DNA from: Ruminococcus sp. | Lineage (GTDB): Bacteria > Bacillota > Clostridia > Oscillospirales > Acutalibacteraceae | DNA: 28,801 nucleotides | Assembly: GCA_004555265.1 (NCBI GenBank) | Contig: SFIQ01000026.1 | Location: forward strand, 1-28,801 | Direction: 5' to 3' | Shown here: in pieces, positions 7,638 through 15,799 of the stretch | Layout: each line of letters opens with the position of its first letter | How positions within the stretch are numbered: the first letter of the stretch is position 1 | The notes under the pieces: model-generated | The model's database searches: none | Told to the model about the DNA's origin: nothing | The model's input: the letters and a program-made list of their open reading frames with translations, nothing else | Translations under genes and position numbers: made by a program

Positions 7638-9101
7638 ATGGATATACGCAACCTGACTGCCCTCGAATTGGGGCAGGCAATCCGCGCAAAGGAAATTACC
7701 GTCCGCGAGGCGGTGGAAAGTTACTTTGCCGCGATAGAAGAAAACGACGCAAAATACCATTGCTATAATATCCTCTGTAAGGCGGAGGCGCTCGCGCGTG
7801 CCGACGAAGTGCAAAAGGGCATCGACGACGGCACGTACACTTCGCCTTTGGCGGGCGTGCCCGTCGGCGTAAAAGACAATATCTGCACCAAAGGGGTTTT
7901 AACCACCTGTTCCTCTAAAATTCTTGAAAATTTCGTGCCGCCGTATGATGCAACCGTCATTCGCCGTATGCACGCGGCGGGCATGGTTGTTTTGGGCAAA
8001 CTCAATATGGACGAGTTCGCCATGGGCAGTACCACCGAAACATCCTACACGGGCGTCACGCACAACCCGTGGAATTTGGACCGCGTACCGGGCGGCTCTT
8101 CGGGCGGCGCGGCGGCGGCAGTTGCCGCAAAATTGGCGCCCGTCACCTTGGGGTCGGATACGGGCGGCTCTATCCGTCAGCCCGCGTCATTCTGCGGCGT
8201 TTCGGGTTTAAAACCCACTTACGGCGCGGTTTCGCGTTACGGTCTGGTCGCCTATGCTTCGTCGCTTGACCAAATCGGGCCGCTTGCGCGCGATGCAAAA
8301 GACTGCGCGGCGCTCTTCTCCTTGATTGCGGGCAAAGACGAAAAAGACGGCACCTCTATGGTGACGGAAAAATTCGATTTCGAGGCGGCAACAAACGGCG
8401 ATATGCAAGGCAAAAAAATCGGTATTCCCGCCGACTATTTGGGCGAGGGCATTTCGCCCGAAGTCAAAGCGGCGATTGAAGCGGCGGCGGAAACCTATCG
8501 CGCTTTGGGCGCAGAGGTCGAAGTTTTCCCGATGCCGATTGTCAAATACGCCATTCCCGCGTATTATATCATCGCCTGCGCCGAGGCTTGCTCCAATCTG
8601 TCGCGCTATGACGGCATCAAATACGGCTATTCAAGCCCGAACGCCGACAATTTGACCGAAACCTATATCAAATCCCGTTCCGAGGGCTTCGGGATGGAAG
8701 TGAAACGCCGCATTATGCTCGGCAACTTCGTGTTGAGTTCCGGGTATTATGACGCGTATTACAACAAAGCGCTCAAAGCGAAAAAACTCATTCAACAGGC
8801 GTTTTTCGACGCGTTCGAGAAATACGATATGCTCTTAGGGCCGGTAGCACCCACCACGGCGCTCAAAATCGGCGAAAGCCTGTCGGACCCCTTGAAAATG
8901 TACCTCGGCGATATTTATACTGTAATGATTAACATTGCGGGTGTGCCGAGTATGGCAATCCCCTGCGGCTTTGACAGCGAAAATATGCCTGTCGGGTTGC
9001 AACTCATCGGCAAGCCGTTCTGCGAGGCGGAAATTCTGTCGGCGGCAGTCGGTTTTCAAAATGCGACGGACTTCCACAAAAAGTCCCCGTCAGCGGTTTA
9101 A
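7638..9101 (+). CDS. gatA: Asp/Glu-tRNA amidotransferase subunit A
   Basis: GatA is the glutaminase of GatCAB, an amidase-signature enzyme that releases ammonia for the GatB site. The 487 residues are normal. The Ser-cisSer-Lys triad is intact: Lys79 in VGVKDNICTKG, Ser154 in VPGGSSGGAAAA and Ser178 in GSDTGGSIRQP, the same numbers I recall for the Staphylococcus aureus enzyme. AAGGAGGG (7624-7631) overlaps the gatC stop and directs the start. gatB begins 12 bp downstream. Confidence 0.97.
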   Translation: MDIRNLTALELGQAIRAKEITVREAVESYFAAIEENDAKYHCYNILCKAEALARADEVQKGIDDGTYTSPLAGVPVGVKDNICTKGVLTTCSSKILENFVPPYDATVIRRMHAAGMVVLGKLNMDEFAMGSTTETSYTGVTHNPWNLDRVPGGSSGGAAAAVAAKLAPVTLGSDTGGSIRQPASFCGVSGLKPTYGAVSRYGLVAYASSLDQIGPLARDAKDCAALFSLIAGKDEKDGTSMVTEKFDFEAATNGDMQGKKIGIPADYLGEGISPEVKAAIEAAAETYRALGAEVEVFPMPIVKYAIPAYYIIACAEACSNLSRYDGIKYGYSSPNADNLTETYIKSRSEGFGMEVKRRIMLGNFVLSSGYYDAYYNKALKAKKLIQQAFFDAFEKYDMLLGPVAPTTALKIGESLSDPLKMYLGDIYTVMINIAGVPSMAIPCGFDSENMPVGLQLIGKPFCEAEILSAAVGFQNATDFHKKSPSAV

Positions 9102-9113
9102 GGAGGGCGCAAA

Positions 9114-10547
9114 ATGGAATGGGAAATTGTGATGGGGCTTGAGGTGCATACCGAACTTGCCACCAAAACCAAAATTTTCTGCGGTTGTTCCACCGAATTC
9201 GGCGGTGCGCCGAACACGCATGTTTGCGAAATTTGCGCGGGGCTTCCCGGCACTTTGCCGCTTTTAAACCGCCGCGTGGTGGAATTTGCCGTGCGCACGG
9301 GGCTTGCGACCAACTGCGAGATTACCCGCAAAAATAAATTTGACCGTAAAAACTATTTTTATCCCGATTTGCCGAAAGCGTATCAAATTTCGCAACTTTA
9401 CCTGCCGATTTGTCGCAACGGCTATATCGAGGTCAAGGGCGAAAACGGCGAAATGAAAAAAATCGGGATTCACGAAATCCATATGGAAGAGGACGCGGGC
9501 AAACTCGTGCATGATGCGTTTGAGGACTGCACGCTGGTGGATTACAACCGTTGCGGCGTGCCGCTTTTGGAAATCGTCTCCGAGCCGGACTTCCGCTCGG
9601 CGGCGGAGGTGCTCGATTACCTCGAAAAACTGCGCGCCATTCTGCAATTCACGGGCGTTTCCGACTGCAAAATGCAGGAAGGCTCTTTGCGCGCCGATGT
9701 AAACCTTTCCGTGCGACCGAAGGGGCAGGCAGAATTCGGCACGCGCACCGAAATGAAAAATTTAAACTCGTTCCGCGCCATTGAACGCGCCATTTCTTAT
9801 GAAGCACGACGCCAAATCGAACTGTTGGAAGACGGCGAGCAAGTGGTGCAGGAAACGCGCCGTTGGGACGACAACAAAGGCATTTCTTACGCCATGCGCT
9901 CGAAAGAGGACGCGCAGGATTATAAATATTTCCCCGAACCCGACCTGCCGCCGATTGAAATTTCCGAGGAAACCATTGCGCAGATCCGCGACACGATGCC
10001 GGAACTGCCCGAGCAGAAAAAACAGCGGTATATCGCACAGTTGGGGCTTCCCGAATATGATACCTCTATTCTCACAAGCGACAAAGCCTATGTTTCCCTA
10101 TTTGAGGACACTTTGGCGCTCTGCGACAGCCCGAAAGATGTCGCCAACTGGATTATGGGCGAAGTGATGAAACTGTTGAACGACACCGCGACACTCCCTG
10201 AAAATATGACCTTGCAGGCGAAAGATTTGGCGGCGGTCATCCATATGGTGAAATCGGGCAAAATCAACCGCGGCACGGGTAAAACCGTGCTCGAAAAGGT
10301 GTTTACGGAAGGGGTTGACCCCGAAAAATATGTTGCCGACAACAACTTGGCGCAAATTACGGATTTGTCGGCGCTGCGCCCCGTGATTGAAGAAGTCATT
10401 GCCGCCAACGAAAAGAGCGTTTCCGAGTATAAATCGGGCAAAACGCAGGCGATGGGCTACATTATGGGGCAGGCCATGCGCGCGCTCAAAGGCAAAGCCC
10501 CCGCGCAGGAAGTGCAGAAAATTTTGCACGAATTGTTGGATAGTTAA
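9114..10547 (+). CDS. gatB: Asp/Glu-tRNA amidotransferase subunit B
   Basis: GatB binds mischarged tRNA, activates the glutamyl or aspartyl side chain with ATP and receives ammonia from GatA. The 477 residues are full length. MGLEVHTEL opens the cradle domain, zinc-type cysteines appear in FCGCS and HVCEICAGLPG, and the helical/YqeY-like tail ends MGYIMGQAMRALKGKAP with HELLDS. AAGGAGG overlaps the gatA stop. The last codons and the stop (TAA at 10545-10547) lie within an AT-rich palindrome (10539-10559), so the C-terminal Asp-Ser and the stop may have been supplied by that element. Confidence 0.97.
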   Translation: MEWEIVMGLEVHTELATKTKIFCGCSTEFGGAPNTHVCEICAGLPGTLPLLNRRVVEFAVRTGLATNCEITRKNKFDRKNYFYPDLPKAYQISQLYLPICRNGYIEVKGENGEMKKIGIHEIHMEEDAGKLVHDAFEDCTLVDYNRCGVPLLEIVSEPDFRSAAEVLDYLEKLRAILQFTGVSDCKMQEGSLRADVNLSVRPKGQAEFGTRTEMKNLNSFRAIERAISYEARRQIELLEDGEQVVQETRRWDDNKGISYAMRSKEDAQDYKYFPEPDLPPIEISEETIAQIRDTMPELPEQKKQRYIAQLGLPEYDTSILTSDKAYVSLFEDTLALCDSPKDVANWIMGEVMKLLNDTATLPENMTLQAKDLAAVIHMVKSGKINRGTGKTVLEKVFTEGVDPEKYVADNNLAQITDLSALRPVIEEVIAANEKSVSEYKSGKTQAMGYIMGQAMRALKGKAPAQEVQKILHELLDS

Positions 10548-10559
10548 TTTTTATCTATC
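10539..10559. repeat. AT-rich palindrome at the gatB stop
   Basis: GATAG (10539-10543) and CTATC (10555-10559) flank an 11-nt T-rich centre that holds the gatB stop codon. A near-identical unit is at 15649-15671. A further AT hairpin, CATAAAT/ATTTATG with a TTTT loop, lies at 10570-10587 with a T-rich tail and might serve as a weak terminator. Confidence 0.55.
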
Positions 10560-10601
10560 GCAAGCAGCACATAAATTTTTATTTATGTTTTTATTTATAC
10601 G

Positions 10602-10918
10602 GTAGGGCGGGGGCTTGCCCCCGCCGCCAATTCACATCAAACCCTACGGCGGGAGCAAGCCCCCGCCCTACCCTGAACTTTCAATGCTTGCGCGTAGGGA
10701 ACGGTCTTGACCGTTCCGCGAAATGACATCGCATTTTGTCGGGCGAACACAGTTCGCCCCTACGAATTGTAGGGAACGACCTCAGTGCCCCTACAACTGT
10801 TTCTCTCCCTCCCGCTTTCAGGAAATGAGAGAAAAGCTCTACAATCTCCCTCCGTCTTTTGCCTACGGCAAAAGCCACCTCCCTCCCAGAGGGAGGAATA
10901 TAAGGATTGCGGCTACGC
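10602..10918. repeat. Repeat island between gatB and the uracil-DNA glycosylase gene
   Basis: This 426-bp gene-free space holds two facing class F hairpins (10602-10627 plus, 10648-10671 minus; stems start GGCGGGGGC), class C at 10694-10719 (+), class A at 10740-10763 (-), a decayed class C at 10769-10794, and a copy of the GC-rich CTCCCTC-type repeat at 10803-10918. The facing pair resembles the paired REPs of bacterial interspersed mosaic elements. No ORF is credible and no clear promoter was found for the downstream gene. Confidence 0.85.
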
Positions 10919-10973
10919 CGCTAATCTAAATAAAAATTCAACCCAACAAACCGCAAGAAAGGCAGGATGAGTA

Positions 10974-11546
10974 ATGTACGAATCGCTCGAACAACTAAAA
11001 ACCGACTGCCTTTCGTGTGCGGACTGCCCGCTTGCACAGACGCGCACCAATGTGGTGTTTGGTGTGGGCGTGCCGACGGCAGAGGTGCTGTTTGTCGGCG
11101 AGGGCCCCGGCGAAAACGAGGATTTGCAGGGCGAGCCGTTCGTCGGGCGCGGCGGACAACTGCTCGACAAATACTTAACGCACATTGATCTGTCGCGCGA
11201 AAAGAATATTTACATTGCAAATATCGTCAAATGCCGCCCGCCAAACAACCGCGACCCACGCGAGGAGGAGCAGACCGCGTGCGTGCATTGGCTGCGCGAG
11301 CAAATGAAACTTTTGCACCCGAAAATCGTGGTGTGCCTGGGGCGCATTGCGGCGCAAAAAATCATATCGCCCGACTTTCGCGTCACCAAAGAGCACGGCG
11401 TTTTTTACGAACGGCGCGGCTTTTATTTGATGGGCACTTTCCACCCGGCGGCGCTTTTGCGCAATCCCGCCCAAAAGCCGGACGCACTTTCGGATTTTGT
11501 GGCTTTGCGGGCGAAAATTCAAGAAGTTTGTGAGAGAACATACTGA
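10974..11546 (+). CDS. Family 4 uracil-DNA glycosylase (Fe-S)
   Basis: It removes uracil from DNA in base excision repair. The 190 residues fit the family-4 type. The [4Fe-4S] ligands are visible as Cys15 and Cys18 (CADCPL), Cys87 (VKCRPP) and Cys103 (TACVHW). The active-site motif A reads GEGPGENED (43-51), a variant of the usual GEAPG, and motif B reads FHPAALLRNP with His157. GRGGQLLDKYL is the conserved middle segment. AAAGGCAGGA lies about 10 bp before the ATG. Its stop overlaps the first base of the next start (TGATG at 11544-11548), so the GH13 gene is translationally coupled to it. Confidence 0.93.
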   Translation: MYESLEQLKTDCLSCADCPLAQTRTNVVFGVGVPTAEVLFVGEGPGENEDLQGEPFVGRGGQLLDKYLTHIDLSREKNIYIANIVKCRPPNNRDPREEEQTACVHWLREQMKLLHPKIVVCLGRIAAQKIISPDFRVTKEHGVFYERRGFYLMGTFHPAALLRNPAQKPDALSDFVALRAKIQEVCERTY

Positions 11547-13411
11547 TGGCTTTTTTACCGTTTCATTCAAGAGACTTGTTTTTCAAAAGTAAATTCGGCG
11601 CTGTGAAAACGGGCGAAAAACTGCGGTTTCGCCTGCTTTTGCCGCGCTCTTTTTGCGTCTCGGCATCGTTTTTTGTGCTGACCAAAGACGGGGAAGACCC
11701 TGTCGCGCACGGGATGTATTGGGCGGGAATGCACGGCGATACCCAAGAAATTTGGGATTTGGAAATTGCGCTTCCCGAACGCGGGTTGTACTTTTATCAT
11801 TTTGAATACGATTCCGCGTGGGGGCGCGGTGCGATTTACTGTATCGGCGACGGTGCGGGCGCGGTCGCCAATGCCGTCACGCCCCAAAACGATTGGCAAC
11901 TGACGGTGTATGATGCAAACTACCAAACGCCCGACTGGCTCAAAGGCGGCGTGATGTACCAAATTTTCCCCGATCGCTTTTATAATTCGGGAAAAGAAAA
12001 AAAGAATGTCCCCGCTGACCGCATTCTGCGCACCGACACGGAAAATCAGCCGTACTGGCGCCCGAATAAAGACGGCAAGGTGCTGAACAACGATTATTTC
12101 GGCGGCGACCTTGCGGGCATCACCGAAAAACTACCGTATTTGCAGTCGCTCGGGGTGACCTGCATTTACTTAAATCCGATTTTTGAGGCGCACGCCAACC
12201 ACCGCTACAATACGGCGGATTATTTGAAAATCGACCCGCTTTTGGGGGATGAGGCAGACTTCAAAACGCTGTGTGAAACCGCGAAAAAATTCGGCATTCG
12301 CGTGATTTTGGATGGGGTGTTTTCCCACACGGGCGACGATAGCCTGTATTTTAACCGTGCGGGGCGCTACAAAACCTTGGGTGCATACAATTCCGAAAAA
12401 TCCCCGTATTACCCGTGGTATACATTTTTTGACTATCCCGACAGTTACAAAAGCTGGTGGGGCTTTGAAACCCTCCCCGAGGTGAACGAAGAAAGCCCCG
12501 AATATCTCGAATTTATCACGGGCAAAAACGGCGTAGTTAAAAAATGGCTACGCCTTGGCGCGGCGGGTTGGCGCTTGGATGTCGCCGACGAACTGCCCGA
12601 CGCATTTTTAGACGCGCTTTCTGCTTCTGCGAAAGCGGAAAAGGCGGACGCGCTCGTGCTCGGCGAGGTTTGGGAGGACGCGACCAACAAATGGGCGTAC
12701 GGCGAACGGCGGCGGTATCTGTTGGGCGGGCAACTCGACAGCGTGATGAATTATCCGTTTGCAAACGCCATTTTGAACTTCGCGCGTAGCGGCATTGCCG
12801 AGGGTTTTGCACGCGCGGTGACCGATATTGTCGAAAACTATCCGAAACCTGCGCTCGATTGTATGATGAACCACATCGGCACGCACGATACCGAGCGCGC
12901 CATCACCAAAATTATGGGCGAAAGCGCGGAAGGGCGTGACCGTGAATGGCAGTCTCAGCGCGTGCTGTCCGACATGGAGTATCAAAAAGGCGTTACACTG
13001 TTAAAATTGACGGCGGTGCTCCAATTTACCCTGCCCGGCGTGCCGTGTATTTATTACGGCGACGAGGCAGGCTTGCAAGGCTACAAAGACCCGTTCAACC
13101 GCGGTTGTTACCCGTGGGGGCACGAAAATCAGGATTTGATTGCGTTTTACCAAACCTTGGGCGCGCTGCGCGGGTCGCTTGATTGCTTGAAAACGGGCGA
13201 ACTGCATTTTGTTTCGGCGGTGCTTGGGTGCGTTGCCTACGAACGCGAGGGCGACAGCGACGGGATTTTGGTGATTGCCAACCGCAACGAACAGGAAATT
13301 ACCTATAATTTGCCGGACAAATGGCAGTACAAACGCGAGATTTTACACGGCAAGCCCGTGACCTCTTGCGTGCATGTCCCGGCAATGGGTTGTGTGATAC
13401 TTAATTTTTAA
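11546..13411 (+). CDS. Glycoside hydrolase family 13 alpha-amylase-type enzyme
   Basis: This 621-residue enzyme resembles neopullulanases and cyclomaltodextrinases, which act on alpha-glucans and maltodextrins. There is an N-terminal beta-sandwich (about 1-125), then the barrel from GVMYQIFPDRFYNS. The conserved regions are DGVFSHTG (256-263), GWRLDVADE with nucleophile Asp345, VLGEVWED with acid/base Glu374, and NHIGTHDTER with Asp448. A C-terminal beta domain ends in MGCVILNF. No signal peptide is seen, so it probably works on imported oligosaccharides in the cytoplasm. It starts within the stop of the glycosylase gene. The exact specificity cannot be assigned. Its final codons are the first copy of a 21-bp direct repeat (13398-13418). 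Confidence 0.93.
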   Translation: MAFLPFHSRDLFFKSKFGAVKTGEKLRFRLLLPRSFCVSASFFVLTKDGEDPVAHGMYWAGMHGDTQEIWDLEIALPERGLYFYHFEYDSAWGRGAIYCIGDGAGAVANAVTPQNDWQLTVYDANYQTPDWLKGGVMYQIFPDRFYNSGKEKKNVPADRILRTDTENQPYWRPNKDGKVLNNDYFGGDLAGITEKLPYLQSLGVTCIYLNPIFEAHANHRYNTADYLKIDPLLGDEADFKTLCETAKKFGIRVILDGVFSHTGDDSLYFNRAGRYKTLGAYNSEKSPYYPWYTFFDYPDSYKSWWGFETLPEVNEESPEYLEFITGKNGVVKKWLRLGAAGWRLDVADELPDAFLDALSASAKAEKADALVLGEVWEDATNKWAYGERRRYLLGGQLDSVMNYPFANAILNFARSGIAEGFARAVTDIVENYPKPALDCMMNHIGTHDTERAITKIMGESAEGRDREWQSQRVLSDMEYQKGVTLLKLTAVLQFTLPGVPCIYYGDEAGLQGYKDPFNRGCYPWGHENQDLIAFYQTLGALRGSLDCLKTGELHFVSAVLGCVAYEREGDSDGILVIANRNEQEITYNLPDKWQYKREILHGKPVTSCVHVPAMGCVILNF

Positions 13412-13418
13412 CTACAAG
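13398..13418 (+). repeat. 21-bp direct repeat, left copy
   Basis: The sequence TACTTAATTTTTAACTACAA plus G covers the last GH13 codons, its stop and a few bases beyond. It recurs exactly at 14371-14391, immediately before the DUF554 gene, so the two copies bracket the repeat island. Confidence 0.9.
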
Positions 13419-13492
13419 CGCCCCCGCACGACGCGGAACAAATCGGTTGTTTGCTTTGTAATTTGTTAAAATTGGGGTTTGTCTATCCAACC

Positions 13493-14360
13493 GTAGGGGC
13501 GATTCACGAATCGCCCGCCCGCTTGTCATTCTGAGCCGACAGGCGAAGAATCTCGTTTCGCGCAGGTTTGTTTTGTGCTATTGGAGATCCTTCGCTTCGC
13601 TCAGGATGACAAATTAGGGGTTGTCTTTTCGCCCGTAGGGGCGGGTTTCCACGCCCGCCCGCGAATTTTGCTGTGATTTTGCGGAACACGTCTTCGGTTG
13701 TTCCCTACTCGTAGGGGCGAACTGTGTTCGCCCGCGTAATTTGATATAATTTTGCGGAACGGTCAAGACCGTTCCCTACGGGTTGTAGGGGCGATTCACG
13801 AACGAATTCGGGCACCTTGCGGCGGGAGCAAGCCCCCGCCCTACCATGGAAATTCCATTTCGTGCGTAGGGGGCGACGACTCGGCGCCCCGTTTGTAGGG
13901 GCGGGTTTCCACGCCCGCCCGCGAATTTTGATGTGACTTGCCCTTCCGTCACGCGCTTTGCGCGTGCCACCCGCTGACGGCGGCGGTCTCCCTCTGTCGC
14001 TTCGCGACATCTCCCTCACACTGTGAGGGAGTCTACCCCAATATCGCCCGTCGTTTCAGCCCCCTCGTCAGAGGGGCCATAAGCGGCGGGAGCAAAATTC
14101 TCCGAATTCGGGCACCCTTTTGTCTGCTTCGCAGACATTTCCCCTATCAGGGGAATCACCCCGCCCTACCATGGAAATTCCATTTCGTGCGTAGGGGGCG
14201 ACGACTCGGCGCCCTGTTGTAGGGGCGGGTTTCCACGCCCGCCCGTCGATTTTGATGTAATTTTGCGGAACACGTCTTCGGTTGTTCCCTACGGTTGTAG
14301 GGGCGAACTGTGTTCGCCCGCCCGCTTGTCATTCTGAGTCTATCGGCTCAGAATAACGAA
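13493..14360. repeat. Large mosaic repeat island
   Basis: The 990-bp gene-free space contains in order: class B 13493-13517 (+), MITE-like copy 13523-13613, class D 13635-13660 (+), class C' 13681-13708 (-), class A 13711-13734 (+), class C 13754-13779 (-), a class B start 13785-13800 broken off, class F 13820-13844 (-), class E 13866-13891 (+), class D 13895-13920 (+), a GC-rich CTCCCTC-type repeat 13938-14033 with further pieces to 14163, class E 14191-14214 (+), class D 14219-14244 (+), class C' 14265-14292 (-), class A 14297-14320 (+) and a short MITE-like derivative 14326-14360. Only chance ORFs occur here. Confidence 0.88.
13523..13613. repeat. MITE-like interspersed repeat, copy 4
   Basis: TTGTCATTCTGAGCC at the left and CTCAGGATGACAAA at the right bound a 91-bp unit very similar to 9-100, including the internal arms AGGCGAAGAATC and GAGATCCTTCGCTTCG. 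Confidence 0.75.
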
Positions 14361-14370
14361 TTGTTACAAT

Positions 14371-14391
14371 TACTTAATTTTTAACTACAAG
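14371..14391 (+). repeat. 21-bp direct repeat, right copy
   Basis: Exact copy of 13398-13418, ending about 11 bp before the DUF554 start codon. The DUF554 ribosome binding site GAAGGG follows directly. Removing one copy and everything between would place the GH13 stop just upstream of the DUF554 gene, a normal operon spacing. Confidence 0.9.
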
Positions 14392-14401
14392 AAGGGTACA
14401 T

Positions 14402-15088
14402 ATGGTTTTGCTCGGTGCGGCGGTGAATGCCGCGGCGATATTTATCGGCGCGGGGCTCGGGATGCTGTTCAAAAAAGGCATTCCGGAACGCGTGCAAAAA
14501 ACGCTGACGGCGGCGCTCGGTCTATGTGTGTTGTTTATCGGCATACAAGGCGCGCTTGCGGGCGAAGCGTTGCTGATTGAGGTGCTTTCGCTCGTTTTGG
14601 GCGCGCTTTTGGGCGAATGGATTGACCTCGACCGCCACCTCAACCGTTTCGGCGCATTTTTGCAGAAAAAACTGACGAAAAATGACCAATCCTCCTTTGG
14701 CGAGGCGTTCGTTTCCTCTACATTGTTTGTATGTGTGGGCGCGATGGCGATTGTCGGTGCGATTGAGGCGGGCATGCAGGGGAAATTCGACACCTATTAC
14801 ACCAAAGCCCTGCTCGACGGCGTGACGATTTTGATTTTTACATCCTCCCTTGGCTTCGGGTGCTTCTTTTCGGGCGTGGTTCTGTTTGTTTATGAGGGAA
14901 CGCTGTCTTTGGCGGCAAAATTTGTGTCCGCATTTTTGACCGAAGCGATGATCACCGAAATGTCCGCCGTTGGCTCGATTTTGATTTTGGCGATTGGGTT
15001 GAATCTCTTAAACGTGACCAAAATCAAGGTGGCAAATTTATTGCCGGCGGCATTCCTGCCGATTTTATTCTGCCTTTTTATTCGTTAA
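14402..15088 (+). CDS. DUF554 family membrane protein
   Basis: This 228-residue integral membrane protein belongs to the DUF554 family (YdfK of Bacillus, YqgA of E. coli), whose function is not known to me. It has about six hydrophobic segments. Typical features are LGAAVNAAAIFIGAGLGMLF at the N-terminus, LGLCVLFIGIQGAL, the acidic turn GALLGEWIDLDRHLNRFG, and a second half with FVCVGAMAIVGAIEAGMQG. The ribosome binding site is GAAGGG, 6-11 bases before the ATG. The downstream gene space is again filled with repeats. Confidence 0.9.
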   Translation: MVLLGAAVNAAAIFIGAGLGMLFKKGIPERVQKTLTAALGLCVLFIGIQGALAGEALLIEVLSLVLGALLGEWIDLDRHLNRFGAFLQKKLTKNDQSSFGEAFVSSTLFVCVGAMAIVGAIEAGMQGKFDTYYTKALLDGVTILIFTSSLGFGCFFSGVVLFVYEGTLSLAAKFVSAFLTEAMITEMSAVGSILILAIGLNLLNVTKIKVANLLPAAFLPILFCLFIR

Positions 15089-15247
15089 TTTCCTTTGTAC
15101 TATTCTTTGCTTTGTCCTCTTGACCGGTCGCGACAGCGTGACGGCAAACCGTAAATTCCACTTCGGGAAGAGACTTTTACAAATCCTATCGAATAAAAAT
15201 TGGGGTTTGTAGGGGTGTTTTTGGAACGAACGAAATACAGGATTAGG

Positions 15248-15532
15248 GTAGGGCGGGGGCTTGCTCCCGCCGTTAATTTACATCGAACCCCGCGGCGGGA
15301 GCAAAATTCTCCGAATTCGGGCACCTTGCGGCGGGAGCAAGCCCCCGCCCTACTCTATTATAACAGACATTTCCCCTATCAAGGGAATCACCCCGCCCTA
15401 CCATGGAAATTCCATTTCGTGCGTAGGGGGCGACGACTCGGCGCCCCGTTTGTAGGGGCGGGTTTCCACGCCCGCCCGTCGATTTTGATGTGATTTGCCC
15501 CTCCGTCACGCGCTTTGCGGTGCCACCTCCCC
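15248..15532. repeat. Repeat island after the DUF554 gene
   Basis: Within 15089-15532 no gene is seen. Repeats are class F 15248-15272 (+), class F 15329-15353 (-), a CCCCTATCAAGGG-type piece at 15363-15392, class E 15423-15448 (+), class D 15452-15477 (+), and a CTCCGTCACG-type piece at 15499-15530. Between the class F copies the sequence GCGGCGGGAGCAAAATTC repeats that at 14094-14111. The stretch 15089-15247 shows nothing recognisable. Confidence 0.85.
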
Positions 15533-15745
15533 GTGTATCGCCATCACATCGCATTTGTGACCGAACAGAGGCGGTTTTATGAGGAAAAATCACCGTATCT
15601 TTCGGCAGATCCCAACCAAATTGTGGCGGATTACATCGCAAGTATGACGGATAGTTATTTTTTATCTATCCACAAATTCCTGTTCCCCGAAAGCAAATAT
15701 CGCGTGGAATTTCAGTCCTATTTTGCAGATTTGCAAAGGCCGTAA
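15533..15745 (+). pseudogene. 3' remnant of a dGTPase-like HD phosphohydrolase
   Basis: The open frame has no start codon or ribosome binding site of its own and emerges directly from repeat DNA. Its protein, IVADYIASMTDSYFLSIHKF followed by LFP, resembles the C-terminal helices of deoxyguanosinetriphosphate triphosphohydrolase-like HD proteins, where DYxAxMTDxY is conserved. The HD metal-binding part is absent, so it cannot be active. The segment DSYFLSI is encoded by an AT-rich palindrome (15649-15671). A good terminator follows at 15762. I infer that a rearrangement at the repeat island removed the 5' part of the gene. Confidence 0.6.
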
Positions 15746-15761
15746 AATCGGAAAAAACAGC

Positions 15762-15799
15762 AATCGGGTGCGTGCCTTTTGGTACGCACCCGATTTTTT
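15762..15799 (+). terminator. Rho-independent terminator
   Basis: A 15-bp stem (15762-15776 with 15781-15795, one G-T pair) with loop TTTT is followed by a run of six T residues. It ends the dGTPase-like remnant on the plus strand and may also stop minus-strand transcription from the lgt remnant. Confidence 0.9.

Noticed and set aside
13504..14222. Several 60-105-codon frames in the repeat island
   Set aside because: They translate hairpin repeats (recurring RANTVRPY- and GRTQFAPT-like strings) and have no ribosome binding sites.
13493..14360. Possible CRISPR array because of repeated short units
   Set aside because: Units are of different classes, in both orientations and irregularly spaced, with no unique equal-length spacers and no cas genes.
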